Assembly: GCA_965656445.1 (NCBI GenBank) | Contig: CBFHKO010000001.1 | Coordinates: 558,001-622,000, forward strand | Direction: 5' to 3' | Source: JAHEJA01 sp965656445 | Lineage (GTDB): Bacteria > Pseudomonadota > Alphaproteobacteria > Rhodobacterales > Rhodobacteraceae | DNA: 64,000 nucleotides | In this document: piece after piece, positions 42,887-51,158 of the stretch | Layout of the letters: every line of letters begins with the position of its first letter | How positions within the stretch are numbered: the first letter of the stretch is position 1 | Translations under genes and position numbers: made by a program | Notes under the pieces: generated by a model | Databases searched by the model: none | Told to the model about the DNA's origin: nothing | The model's input: the letters and a program-made list of their open reading frames with translations, nothing else

Positions 42887-44689
42887 CTAGAAAGTCCTTG
42901 TTTTAGGAGCGATCCTCTCAAGTGAGATACCGCCCTCTCCTTCGGTTGTCAGCGGATCCACGACGACCGGACGATAGCTAAGGTCAACTGTGTTGCCCTC
43001 AACGCGACCAATTGTGTGAACACGCCAGTTTTCATCATCACGCGTCGTGAAATCCTCATGCGCATGTGCGCCACGGCTTTCTTTACGCGCTTCAGCGCCA
43101 ACAATCGTCGCCAAAGCGTTTGGCATCAAGTTGGTCAATTCTAATGTTTCCATCAAATCTGAGTTCCAGACAAGGCTGCGATCCATGACCTTGATGTCAT
43201 CCATTTTGCCCGCAATGGCCGTCATCTTGTCTTTGCCTTCGGACATTGTTTTTGACGTCCGGAACACGGCGGCGTCCGCTTGCATCGTCTTTTGCATTTC
43301 AAGACGAAGCTCAGCAGTCGACATGGTGCCAGTTGCATGACGTAGACCATCAAAACGATCCATCGCTTTGTCGACTTCGGCCTGATTTGTAGATGGAACA
43401 GCAGTCGCGGGATCAACCACTTGGCCTGCACGAATTGCTGCCGCGCGACCAAAGACCACCAAGTCGATCAAGGAGTTTGATCCAAGACGGTTCGCCCCAT
43501 GCACAGAAGCACATCCAGCTTCGCCCACAGCCATCAGGCCTGGTACTATTGCATTTGGATCATCCGCACTTGGGTTGAGGACCTCACCCCAATAGTTGGT
43601 CGGAATACCGCCCATATTGTAGTGAACCGTTGGGATAACAGGGATCGGCTCTTTGGTGACATCCACACCTGCGAAAATTTTCGCAGATTCAGAAATACCA
43701 GGAAGCCGTTCTGCCAATGCGTCCGCAGGAAGGTGGCTGAGATTCAAATGAATGTGATCGGAACCATCACCGACACCACGTCCCTCGCGGACCTCCATTG
43801 TCATACACCGTGAGACGTAATCCCGAGGTGCAAGGTCTTTGTAGTGGGGCGCATAGCGTTCCATGAACCGCTCGCCTTCTGAGTTGGTCAAGTATCCACC
43901 TTCACCACGCGCACCTTCAGTAATCAAACACCCTGAGCCATAAATGCCTGTTGGGTGGAACTGAACGAATTCCATATCTTGCAAAGGAAGACCCGCGCGG
44001 GCGACCATGCCACCACCGTCACCTGTACAGGTATGCGCAGATGTTGCGCTGAAATAGGCACGACCGTACCCACCCGTCGCCAAAACAACCATTTTAGCGT
44101 TAAAGATGTGCATTGTTCCGTCATCAAGCTTCCAACAGACAACGCCTGTGCATTTGCCGTCGGTCAGGATCAAATCAATGGCGAAATATTCGATGTAGAA
44201 TTCCGCGTTGTTTTTGAGGGACTGGCCATAAAGCGTGTGCAAAATCGCATGACCTGTACGGTCAGCTGCGGCACAGGTTCGCTGAACGGCTGGGCCTTCG
44301 CCAAATTCAGTTGTGTGTCCGCCAAAGGGACGTTGATAAATCTTGCCCTCTTCTGTGCGGCTAAAGGGAACGCCGTAATGTTCCAATTCATAAACCGCTT
44401 TTGGAGCTTCGCGTGCGAGGTATTCCATCGCATCGGTGTCACCCAACCAGTCAGAGCCTTTGACCGTGTCATACATGTGCCATTGCCAATGATCTGGCCC
44501 CATGTTCGACAAAGATGCCGCAATACCGCCCTGTGCCGCAACTGTGTGCGAGCGTGTTGGGAAAACCTTGGTCACACAGGCTGTGCGCAGGCCTTGTTCC
44601 GCCATGCCGAGCGTCGCACGGAGACCAGCGCCGCCAGCACCAACAACAACGACGTCGTAATCATGAGTTTCGTAAGTGTAAGCTGCCAT
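42887..44689 (-). CDS. sdhA: Succinate dehydrogenase flavoprotein subunit
   Basis: 600 aa, oxidises succinate to fumarate. FAD-binding GAGGAGLRATLGMAEQG near the N-terminus; RSHTVAAQGGIAASL, with His48 as the covalent FAD site; HPTGIYGSGCLITEGARGEGG and the substrate region RLGSNSLIDLVVFGRAAA. The C-terminal domain ends GEGGISLERIAPKTRTF. Length and motif order match SdhA. Start ATG 44689 lies 12 bases after the sdhD stop. Confidence 0.99.
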   Translation of the reverse strand: MAAYTYETHDYDVVVVGAGGAGLRATLGMAEQGLRTACVTKVFPTRSHTVAAQGGIAASLSNMGPDHWQWHMYDTVKGSDWLGDTDAMEYLAREAPKAVYELEHYGVPFSRTEEGKIYQRPFGGHTTEFGEGPAVQRTCAAADRTGHAILHTLYGQSLKNNAEFYIEYFAIDLILTDGKCTGVVCWKLDDGTMHIFNAKMVVLATGGYGRAYFSATSAHTCTGDGGGMVARAGLPLQDMEFVQFHPTGIYGSGCLITEGARGEGGYLTNSEGERFMERYAPHYKDLAPRDYVSRCMTMEVREGRGVGDGSDHIHLNLSHLPADALAERLPGISESAKIFAGVDVTKEPIPVIPTVHYNMGGIPTNYWGEVLNPSADDPNAIVPGLMAVGEAGCASVHGANRLGSNSLIDLVVFGRAAAIRAGQVVDPATAVPSTNQAEVDKAMDRFDGLRHATGTMSTAELRLEMQKTMQADAAVFRTSKTMSEGKDKMTAIAGKMDDIKVMDRSLVWNSDLMETLELTNLMPNALATIVGAEARKESRGAHAHEDFTTRDDENWRVHTIGRVEGNTVDLSYRPVVVDPLTTEGEGGISLERIAPKTRTF

Positions 44690-44701
44690 TATCTTTGCCT
44701 C

Positions 44702-45073
44702 TTAGAGTGCCATCTTCGCGATTGCGAACAAGCCAGTTGCCATTGCGCCATAGGCCAAGCATTTGACGAGAATGATTGTGATTTTTTGAGCCAAGCCGTG
44801 AACGTAATCTTCGATCAAAACCTGAGCGCCAGATTGGAAATGCTCTAGCCCAACGATGATTGTCAAAGCGGCAATGATTGCAGGAAACGGCCGTGCAAAA
44901 TAAGCGGTGACTGTGTCGTGGCTTTCACCAACAACGGATCCGAATGTAAAGACAAAGAGCGGGATCAAGATCAAAAGCGCCACTGAGCTAACTTTCATAG
45001 CCCAAAAATGTGCAGTCCCTGACTTAGCACTGCCCATGCCTACGGCGCGTTTGCGGTCTGTTAAATAACGCAT
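44702..45073 (-). CDS. sdhD: Succinate dehydrogenase membrane anchor
   Basis: 123 aa with three hydrophobic segments (VALLILIPLFVFTFGSVVG, AIIAALTIIVGLEHFQ, and the C-terminal LVKCLAYGAMATGLFAIA). GLEHFQSGAQVLIEDYVHG holds the conserved His/Tyr-Asp region near the haem b and quinone site. Together with SdhC it anchors the complex in the inner membrane. It lies 10 bases after sdhC. ATG 45073. Confidence 0.95.
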   Translation of the reverse strand: MRYLTDRKRAVGMGSAKSGTAHFWAMKVSSVALLILIPLFVFTFGSVVGESHDTVTAYFARPFPAIIAALTIIVGLEHFQSGAQVLIEDYVHGLAQKITIILVKCLAYGAMATGLFAIAKMAL

Positions 45074-45083
45074 TGCAGCCTCC

Positions 45084-45467
45084 TTATAAAACGATGACAG
45101 TCAAAGCTGTCAAAACAAAGGACCCGATCACGACGGCCCACCCCAATTTATAGGCCGTTGGCAAATCAAGTCCAACAGCATTGTCCCAGATCAAGTGACG
45201 CACGCCGCCAAGGGTGTGATACCAAATCGCCCAAATGGTTCCGAGCATGACAAGTTTGCCAAACCAGCTGGTCATGACCGCATTAGCAACTGCAAAATAT
45301 TCTGGCGAGGTCGCCGCAGAGAGCAACCACCAGATCGATAAAAGAGCGCCAACAATCAAAGCATTGCCTGTGATGCGCACAAAGATCGATGTCATAGAGG
45401 TAAGTTGGGGACGATAAATCGTCAAATGGGGGGACAGTGGGCGATTGCCACGGTTCACGTCAGCCAT
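45084..45467 (-). CDS. sdhC: Succinate dehydrogenase cytochrome b556 subunit
   Basis: 127 aa, first gene of the operon. The family signature RPLSPHLTIYRPQLTS opens it and HTLGGVRHLIWD supplies the haem b ligand (HxxxGxRH). Three hydrophobic segments follow. ATG 45467. The leader carries a 16-bp palindrome at 45497-45512 about 30 bp upstream and the paired GTGATCAC sites at 45607-45641, which are shared with the suc operon. Confidence 0.96.
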   Translation of the reverse strand: MADVNRGNRPLSPHLTIYRPQLTSMTSIFVRITGNALIVGALLSIWWLLSAATSPEYFAVANAVMTSWFGKLVMLGTIWAIWYHTLGGVRHLIWDNAVGLDLPTAYKLGWAVVIGSFVLTALTVIVL

Positions 45468-45496
45468 TAAGTCCAGCCTTTCGGTTCACATGTGTT

Positions 45497-45512
45497 GTGT
45501 ACAATTGTACAC
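45497..45512. promoter_or_regulatory. GTGTACAATTGTACAC palindrome in the sdh leader
   Basis: A perfect 16-bp palindrome centred about 37 bp upstream of the sdhC start. The TGTACAATTGTACA form suits a GntR-type or similar dimer. No other copy is in the window; the regulator is unknown. Confidence 0.45.
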
Positions 45513-45606
45513 TTCGGATAATCATCTATAATACGTCTTACTTCGTTTTAACGACAAGACTAGTGGCATTGATAGAGTTAGCGCTAAAAAATATCATATA
45601 TCACTC

Positions 45607-45641
45607 TTTGTGATCACATAAATATATCAAGTGATCACAAA
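45607..45641. promoter_or_regulatory. Paired GTGATCAC operator upstream of sdhC
   Basis: TTTGTGATCAC, a 13-bp AT-rich spacer, then GTGATCACAAA: two GTGATCAC palindromes (45610-45617, 45631-45638) 21 bp apart, arranged as an outer inverted repeat. The same layout and spacing recur upstream of sucC at 51159-51195. Confidence 0.65.
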
Positions 45642-45708
45642 ATTTTCCCTTCAAATTTTACAATTAAAATTTGATTCATTTTAGCCCTAAACGCCACCGT
45701 GGATTACA

Positions 45709-46410
45709 TCAAAAATTGCTAAATTGCTCTCTCAAATGGCCTTCGAACTCTGAGCACATAGTGATAGATTGATCTTGCAGATCATAATAAGCATTTGCCT
45801 CGCCGCAATCCTCTAGTTTTACATCAATATCAATTGGAAAACGGAACTGTTCGGCCAAAAATCCTACCTCTTGAGATAGAAATTCAGCATAGAGGCCAGC
45901 TTCCGGTCCTTTGTAGACCAACTGCCCTTTGAGCTCTGCCATCTCATCGAGAACGGGACCCCAGCTATCGTTGGCAATTTCGAATTCTTCTTCGCAACTG
46001 ATCGCTCTCTCTTCGGGCAATCCGAGCTCTTGGGCCAAGTCATCACGCTCATCAGGATTTGCGCCATAGAACAGACAGATCAAATTGAAATACCGCTGTT
46101 CATCTGGGCCATGCGTGTCCCAAAATATGGGTTGGCTCTGCGCTTCTGCGTCAAATCCAAAGGCGGCATCATAGGCAACGGCTTGCGCGTTTTCTTCTTG
46201 ATACAGCCTATCAATCAAGAGAACCGACAAGACATCCGCAGCATCCTCTTCTTGGCCAAAAATCGGAAGCTGCATTTGATCAATGATTGCATGCCCCAAT
46301 TCATGATAGAGGACAGAGGCCAAATTCGAAATGACAAACTCATTCTCTTCAGGCGCGACACCCGACCCAACAGATGCCGCCATAACAAGACCCAAAATAG
46401 ACAGCTTCAT
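45709..46410 (-). CDS. DUF4344 putative zinc metallopeptidase
   Basis: 233 aa with a signal-peptide-like N-terminus (MKLSILGLVMAASVGSG) and the HELGH zincin motif at residues 36-40. Further acidic residues (EEDAADVLSV) probably supply the third zinc ligand. The family (DUF4344) contains exported predicted metallopeptidases of unknown substrate. It ends 242 bases before the sdhC start region; no operon link with sdh is evident, but it follows mch closely (6 bases) on the same strand and may be transcribed from the malyl-CoA lyase-type operon. Confidence 0.78.
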   Translation of the reverse strand: MKLSILGLVMAASVGSGVAPEENEFVISNLASVLYHELGHAIIDQMQLPIFGQEEDAADVLSVLLIDRLYQEENAQAVAYDAAFGFDAEAQSQPIFWDTHGPDEQRYFNLICLFYGANPDERDDLAQELGLPEERAISCEEEFEIANDSWGPVLDEMAELKGQLVYKGPEAGLYAEFLSQEVGFLAEQFRFPIDIDVKLEDCGEANAYYDLQDQSITMCSEFEGHLREQFSNF

Positions 46411-46416
46411 AATCCC

Positions 46417-47448
46417 TCACTTCGGGCAGAGCGCCCAATAATCTAAATCTAACAATACCGCAGGGTTATATTTGCCATTCTCGTCTTTTAAATCAACAAC
46501 TGACTTGTCTTTGCGCGCAACCAGTCGCAAGCGAAGCGCCCCGACACCCTCGACGGCAGTATCGGCCTTGTCCAAAACTTCGGACCATGCGGTGATTGTG
46601 TCGCCGGCAAAACAGGGGTTCGCATGAGCGCCCGAATTCAATCCCACAATCATTTGGGCATTCGCTAACCCGTTAAACGACAAGGCCCGCGCCATCGAAA
46701 TTACATGCCCCCCATAGATCAACCTCTGACCATCGGGGCGGAATGTGGCGTCAAAATGCACCTTGGCTGTGTTCTGCCACAGCCGTGTGGCCATCATATG
46801 TTCCGCTTCTTCGATCGTCACGCCATCGACGTGATCAATTTTTTCGCCAATCTCATAATCGCCCCAGCGATGCGCTTCGCCAGATTGTCCAAAATCGTAA
46901 TTGGCGAAATTCAAACCGTCGGCCAAAACCAAATCTTCTGGGTCCAGCGCTGATTTCAAATCAGGAATGACAGTTTCGGGTGCAGGCGCGTCCAAGTCGT
47001 TTTTGCGCACCATGACCCAGCGGACATATTCCATAACGACGTCATCGTGCTGGTTCATGCCACGGGTGCGTACATAGACAACCCCAGTTTTGCCATTTGA
47101 ATTCTGTTTCAAACCAATGACTTCTGAGGAGGATCTCAGTGTATCGCCTTCATAAACGGGCTTGAGCCAACGCCCCTCGCCGTAGCCAAGGTTTGCCACG
47201 GCGTTCAGCGAAATATCAGGGACTGACTTGCCAAAAATGACATGAAAGGCCGCGAGATCGTCAATAGGTGAGCGCGGCAAACCGCAGTTGCGGGCAAATT
47301 CATCCGAAGAATACAAAGCATGCCGCATCGGATAAAGAGCGTGATACAGCGCACGCTCTCCTCCCGACACGGTTCTTGGAACCGCATGATCAATGACTTG
47401 ACCAATTGTATAATCTTCAAAAAATCGGCCCGCATTGGTTTTTGCCAT
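46417..47448 (-). CDS. mch: Mesaconyl-CoA hydratase (beta-methylmalyl-CoA dehydratase)
   Basis: 343-aa MaoC/hot-dog-type hydratase that adds water to mesaconyl-C1-CoA to form beta-methylmalyl-CoA in the ethylmalonyl-CoA pathway. It has the two tandem hot-dog domains of Mch, with FFEDYTIGQVIDHAVPRTVS and VYEGDTLRSSSEVIGL in the first and HVDGVTIEEAEHMMATRLW in the second. The length is typical of Mch. ATG 47448 overlaps the DUF1737 stop (TAATG), so it is translated with it. The upstream malyl-CoA lyase-type gene is the next pathway step. Confidence 0.93.
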   Translation of the reverse strand: MAKTNAGRFFEDYTIGQVIDHAVPRTVSGGERALYHALYPMRHALYSSDEFARNCGLPRSPIDDLAAFHVIFGKSVPDISLNAVANLGYGEGRWLKPVYEGDTLRSSSEVIGLKQNSNGKTGVVYVRTRGMNQHDDVVMEYVRWVMVRKNDLDAPAPETVIPDLKSALDPEDLVLADGLNFANYDFGQSGEAHRWGDYEIGEKIDHVDGVTIEEAEHMMATRLWQNTAKVHFDATFRPDGQRLIYGGHVISMARALSFNGLANAQMIVGLNSGAHANPCFAGDTITAWSEVLDKADTAVEGVGALRLRLVARKDKSVVDLKDENGKYNPAVLLDLDYWALCPK

Positions 47449-47654
47449 TACTGCTCTCCTAGTTTCATGTCTTCTGAATAGTCTGCATCCACTGTTTTTA
47501 TAACAGCTTGAGCGCAGCGCATTTTGCCATTGCTCTGATCAAAAGCGTAGGATGGGTCACCATAAAGCTCCCACCCTTTCGACAAGGCCAAGTTCACTTT
47601 GTGGCAAAACGCAGATGTATCCTCTTCTGTCAGAAGACGGTATAACTGTGCCAT
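47448..47654 (-). CDS. DUF1737 small protein
   Basis: 68 aa starting MAQLYRLLTEEDTSAFCHKV and containing LSKGWELYGDPSYAFD, the short DUF1737 fold (a small beta-alpha protein). Function unknown. It was placed at ATG 47654 because GGTGA precedes it; a longer frame overlaps the NnrU gene. Its stop overlaps the mch start, so it is tied to mch translation. Confidence 0.78.
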   Translation of the reverse strand: MAQLYRLLTEEDTSAFCHKVNLALSKGWELYGDPSYAFDQSNGKMRCAQAVIKTVDADYSEDMKLGEQ

Positions 47655-47658
47655 GCGA

Positions 47659-48204
47659 TCACCCCGGGAATGGATTGACGCCAAGCGCCATGTGAATGCC
47701 AACGATTACGGCAAACACACCGACGGTGATTGCAACGAATAACCAGTCGCGACCTTTATCACCTGGGGCTGGACGATCCCAAGTGGTTTGCTTGTTGATC
47801 AAAATGACACTCACAACAGCCCAAGCCAACATGCCACCGAACAAGATGATGGATGCTAAATCCCCATTAACCAACAAGTGAGCAAAGGCCCAAAGCTTTA
47901 CTGATGCCAGCATGGGATGCCGCATCCGACCGCGCAGGCGACCCTTGGTGTGTGCCATCGCAAAAACTGCGACTGCGACAACCATAAGAAGGTTATTGAT
48001 GTGAACGAAAAAGGAAGGGGGCGACCAAACTGGGATCGTGTCTGCCATCCGATAGCCAACGATAATGAGAACGAGCCCAACACCCAACAAAAGGGCAATC
48101 ACGCCACGGCCCTTGTCGCCCAATGAGGCCCGAAAATCTGGTGTGACTCGTTTCAACAAGTGGGGCACGATCCAAAGGATCATCCCTAAAATTAGTAGTG
48201 TCAT
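47659..48204 (-). CDS. NnrU-family membrane protein
   Basis: A 181-aa protein with five to six hydrophobic segments and the family features: the MTLLILGMILWIVPHLLKR N-terminus, GYRMADTIPVWSPPSF, the HTKGRLRGRMRHPMLASVK loop, and WAFAHLLVNGDLASI. NnrU is named for a nitrite/nitric-oxide reduction locus; its exact activity is not settled, and it resembles isoprenylcysteine-methyltransferase-like membrane proteins. It lies between the malyl-CoA lyase-type gene (3 bases) and DUF1737 (4 bases). Confidence 0.88.
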   Translation of the reverse strand: MTLLILGMILWIVPHLLKRVTPDFRASLGDKGRGVIALLLGVGLVLIIVGYRMADTIPVWSPPSFFVHINNLLMVVAVAVFAMAHTKGRLRGRMRHPMLASVKLWAFAHLLVNGDLASIILFGGMLAWAVVSVILINKQTTWDRPAPGDKGRDWLFVAITVGVFAVIVGIHMALGVNPFPG

Positions 48205-48207
48205 GTT

Positions 48208-49068
48208 TTACTCCGCTGTTAATGCGGCAATAGCCTCTGCTTTTGCCAACGTTTTCTTTGCAGTTTCAACATGCAGGTTTTCAACAATTTTACCATCGAC
48301 AACTGCAACCCCTTGGCCAGAAGCTTCAGTTTCTTCAAAAGCAGCGATTTGCCGCCGAGCAGTTTCTAGTTCAATTTCTGAGGGCGCAAAGGACGTATTG
48401 GCAATCTCAATCTGAGCTGGATGGATTAATGTCTTGCCATCAAAGCCCAAGTCACGACCCTGCTCGCATTCGAGGCTGAGGCCCTCTTCGTCCTTGAATT
48501 GGTTATATACGCCGTCTATCGCGACCACATTATGAGCCCTCGCCGCAAGCAATATAGTTTGAAGCGACATCTGCATCGGCAAGCGATCTGCGCGGGTGCG
48601 GCAATTTAATTCCTTGGCCAAATCATTCGTGCCCGCCACAAAGCCCGTCAGTTGCGGATGCGCGGCAATTTCCAAAGCGTTCATGATTCCTAAAGGCGTT
48701 TCCATCATGGCCCAAATCGGGGTGTCATTGCCCAATCTATCCACGACATCCTGAACATCGCTCGCAGAATTCACTTTGGGCACGAGGAATGCATCCACCT
48801 CGACGTCCTTAAGCGCGGCAATATCCCCTTCGCCCCATGCCGTATCCAAACCGTTGATCCGAATAATTCTAAAACGATTCCCATACCCGCCTTCAGCAAG
48901 CGCCGCTTTCAATGTGTCGCGCGCGTCGATTTTGGCGTCAGGCGTGACCGCGTCCTCAAGATCAAAAATAATAGCATCAACAGGCAAACCGCGCGCTTTG
49001 TCCAAGGCCCGATCTTTTGACCCTGGAATATATAGAACCGAACGAAACGGGCGATTTGAGTGATCCAT
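48208..49068 (-). CDS. CitE-like CoA-ester lyase, probable malyl-CoA thioesterase/lyase (Mcl2 type)
   Basis: 286-aa HpcH/CitE-fold protein that would act on malyl-CoA or beta-methylmalyl-CoA, the last steps of the ethylmalonyl-CoA pathway. RSVLYIPGSKDRALDKARGL and DAIIFDLEDAVTPDAK give the substrate/Mg sites; FLVPKVNSASDVQ and MMETPLGIMNALEIAAHP (catalytic Glu) follow. The length and start MDHSNRPF fit Mcl2 ((3S)-malyl-CoA thioesterase) more than Mcl1. ATG 49068 has GGAGAAG upstream. A GCCGC-RRY-GCAG motif lies 66-81 bp upstream. It heads an operon with nnrU, DUF1737 and mch. Confidence 0.82.
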   Translation of the reverse strand: MDHSNRPFRSVLYIPGSKDRALDKARGLPVDAIIFDLEDAVTPDAKIDARDTLKAALAEGGYGNRFRIIRINGLDTAWGEGDIAALKDVEVDAFLVPKVNSASDVQDVVDRLGNDTPIWAMMETPLGIMNALEIAAHPQLTGFVAGTNDLAKELNCRTRADRLPMQMSLQTILLAARAHNVVAIDGVYNQFKDEEGLSLECEQGRDLGFDGKTLIHPAQIEIANTSFAPSEIELETARRQIAAFEETEASGQGVAVVDGKIVENLHVETAKKTLAKAEAIAALTAE

Positions 49069-49133
49069 TTTTCTTCTCCGCAATAAAGTTGCGCCAAAAT
49101 AGGCATTTTAAAAATAAAACTTCAAGCACATTT

Positions 49134-49149
49134 TTGCCGCAGCGCAGCA
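49134..49149. promoter_or_regulatory. GCCGC-RRY-GCAG motif upstream of the malyl-CoA lyase-type operon
   Basis: TTGCCGCAGCGCAGCA, 66-81 bp upstream of the start; CGCAGCGCAG is inside. Same family as the sites at 35641, 35834 and 49986. Confidence 0.45.
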
Positions 49150-49151
49150 AG

Positions 49152-49904
49152 TCACGCAACGGCAATCCAAATGAGACGGACACCCGTGAGCGCAAGTAAA
49201 ACGTAAGTCAGCCCAAAAAAGAGCCGATCTGAGATGATTTTATGCCCGATGACCCCAAGCCAAACACCCAAAAAGGCAAAAGGCGCCAAGAGCAAATCTA
49301 AGGTCAACGTCTCAAGACTAAATAATCCGAGAAAGGCATAAGGAACCGCCTTGATCATGTTGATAACCCAAAAGATCACGACTGTTGACGCCTGATATTC
49401 CGTCTTGGTAGGATTTTTGGACAACAAATAAATCGCTGCGGGCGGGCCACCCGCATGGCTGATAAAGCTCGTAAATCCAGAGGCTCCCCCTGCCATCAAA
49501 CCGACCCAATCTGGGGGTTCATTTTTGAGCCGACCAATGAGGCCAGCCCTCTGCATCCACTGCCAAATCACAAAAGCAAGCGCCATGATCCCTAACATTA
49601 TCCGAAAGACGTCTGCGTTCACTTGATTATAAACGAATGCGCCGAGGGCAATTCCAGGCAGGGCACCGATAATCATAAGCCATGATTCGCGCCTTTGCCA
49701 CTTGCCCCAGTAGGGTTTCAAGCTGGTAACATCCATCAACATTAAAAGCGGCAACATTATTCCAATTGCTTGCCCAGGATCAATGACTGTCGCGAGAATC
49801 GCCCCTGCTGCAAACGCCGCACCAGAGCCAAATCCTCCTTTGGAAATGCCTGCAAAGACAACGGCAAGCGCAGCAATCGCAAAAAATACTGGGTCCGTTA
49901 TCAC
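49152..49904 (-). CDS. TauE/SafE-family sulfite/anion exporter
   Basis: A 250-aa membrane protein with about eight hydrophobic segments. VFAGISKGGFGSGAAFAAG at the N-terminus and SGFTSFISHAGGPPAAIYLLS in the middle are the paired TauE/SafE signatures. The family exports small organic sulfonates or sulfite across the inner membrane; substrate here unknown. The frame stays open to 50000, but GTG 49904 (after GGAAAAC) puts the start right before the first membrane segment. It lies between the malyl-CoA lyase-type operon and the divergent mdh. A sulfonate or sulfite role is only family-based. Confidence 0.85.
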   Translation of the reverse strand: MITDPVFFAIAALAVVFAGISKGGFGSGAAFAAGAILATVIDPGQAIGIMLPLLMLMDVTSLKPYWGKWQRRESWLMIIGALPGIALGAFVYNQVNADVFRIMLGIMALAFVIWQWMQRAGLIGRLKNEPPDWVGLMAGGASGFTSFISHAGGPPAAIYLLSKNPTKTEYQASTVVIFWVINMIKAVPYAFLGLFSLETLTLDLLLAPFAFLGVWLGVIGHKIISDRLFFGLTYVLLALTGVRLIWIAVA

Positions 49905-49985
49905 GTTTTGTTTTCCAAAAATTCTATGCCGTTGCTCGTATTTACGGCAACCGAGATCGCTAACACAAGGGAATTGTCCTTTTGC

Positions 49986-49999
49986 GCCGCAACGCAGCA
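49986..49999. promoter_or_regulatory. GCCGC-RRY-GCAG motif upstream of mdh
   Basis: GCCGCAACGCAGCA, 67-80 bp upstream of the mdh start, between mdh and the divergent TauE/SafE gene. Confidence 0.45.
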
Positions 50000-50065
50000 C
50001 TCTTGCGTCAGAGCTCGGAAAGGACTACCCAGTGCGCGAGTAAATCAAAGGACCGGAGAATTTCC

Positions 50066-51028
50066 ATGGCCAAAGCAAAAATCGCCCTTATCGGCGCAGG
50101 ACAAATTGGTGGCACATTGGCCCACCTCGCAGCGATCAAAGAATTGGGCGATGTCGTTCTTTTCGATATCGCAGAAGGCACACCGCAGGGCAAAGCCCTC
50201 GACATCGCCGAGTCCGGCCCCGCCGAAGGGTTTGATGGGTCGTTCAAAGGAACAAACGACTATGCCGATATCGCAGGCGCAGATGTTTGTATCGTAACAG
50301 CTGGTGTTGCCCGCAAGCCAGGCATGAGCCGTGATGACCTCTTGGGCATCAACCTGAAAGTCATGAAATCTGTTGGCGAAGGCATCGCAGCCCATGCGCC
50401 AAACGCATTTGTAATTTGTATCACAAACCCGCTTGATGCGATGGTATGGGCGCTTCGTGAATTCTCAGGCTTGCCACACCACAAAGTCTGCGGCATGGCG
50501 GGTGTCCTAGACTCCGCACGCTTCCGCCACTTCTTGGCAGAAGAATTCAACGTTTCTATGCGCGATGTAACTGCATTCGTATTGGGTGGCCACGGTGACA
50601 CAATGGTGCCATTGGCGCGCTATTCCACGGTTGCGGGTATTCCATTGCCTGACCTTGTGGACATGGGCTGGACAACTCAGGACAAATTGGATGCAATCAT
50701 CCAACGCACCCGTGATGGCGGTGCTGAGATCGTTGGTTTGTTGAAAACAGGATCTGCGTTCTACGCCCCTGCAACATCTGCGATCGAAATGGCTGAAGCC
50801 TATTTGAAAGACCAAAAACGCCTGTTGCCATGTGCCGCATATTGCGATGGTGAATTAGGTCTTAAAGGCATGTATGTTGGCGTTCCGACAATCATCGGTG
50901 CCGGTGGTATCGAGAAAATCGTCAACATCAAAATGAACAAAGACGAGCAAGCCATGTTCGACAAATCCGTTGATGCAGTCAAAGGTTTGGTTGAGGCCTG
51001 CAAAGGCATCGACGGCTCACTCGCATAA
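50066..51028 (+). CDS. mdh: Malate dehydrogenase
   Basis: NAD-dependent oxidation of malate to oxaloacetate. 320-aa LDH-like malate dehydrogenase: IALIGAGQIGGTLAHLA nucleotide loop, ARKPGMSRDDLLGIN, ITNPLDAMVW, and the active His176 in VLGGHGDTMVP. The substrate loop and length match the alphaproteobacterial enzyme. ATG 50066 has GACCGGAGAA upstream; the frame open to 49982 crosses the regulatory motif. It is a single gene ended by a strong terminator, just before sucC. Confidence 0.98.
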   Translation: MAKAKIALIGAGQIGGTLAHLAAIKELGDVVLFDIAEGTPQGKALDIAESGPAEGFDGSFKGTNDYADIAGADVCIVTAGVARKPGMSRDDLLGINLKVMKSVGEGIAAHAPNAFVICITNPLDAMVWALREFSGLPHHKVCGMAGVLDSARFRHFLAEEFNVSMRDVTAFVLGGHGDTMVPLARYSTVAGIPLPDLVDMGWTTQDKLDAIIQRTRDGGAEIVGLLKTGSAFYAPATSAIEMAEAYLKDQKRLLPCAAYCDGELGLKGMYVGVPTIIGAGGIEKIVNIKMNKDEQAMFDKSVDAVKGLVEACKGIDGSLA

Positions 51029-51046
51029 GCCAATTAGATCTAGAGA

Positions 51047-51077
51047 AAAGCCCGGCTAATTAGCACGGGCTTTTTTT
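51047..51077 (+). terminator. Terminator of mdh
   Basis: AAGCCCG (51048-51054) pairs with CGGGCTT (51066-51072); the loop contains GCTAATTAGC, which can itself fold. A run of seven Ts follows. Confidence 0.9.
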
Positions 51078-51158
51078 CATTTCAAGTTCGCGGTTCACAA
51101 GAATCGACTATTCTCTGTTACAACACGACTATTGTAAGGCGAGAATATACTAACGCAT

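Noticed and set aside
49982..50065. In-frame extension of mdh upstream of 50066
   Set aside because: It covers the GCCGC-RRY-GCAG motif; the conserved MAKAKIALIGAGQIG start with a ribosome-binding site is at 50066.
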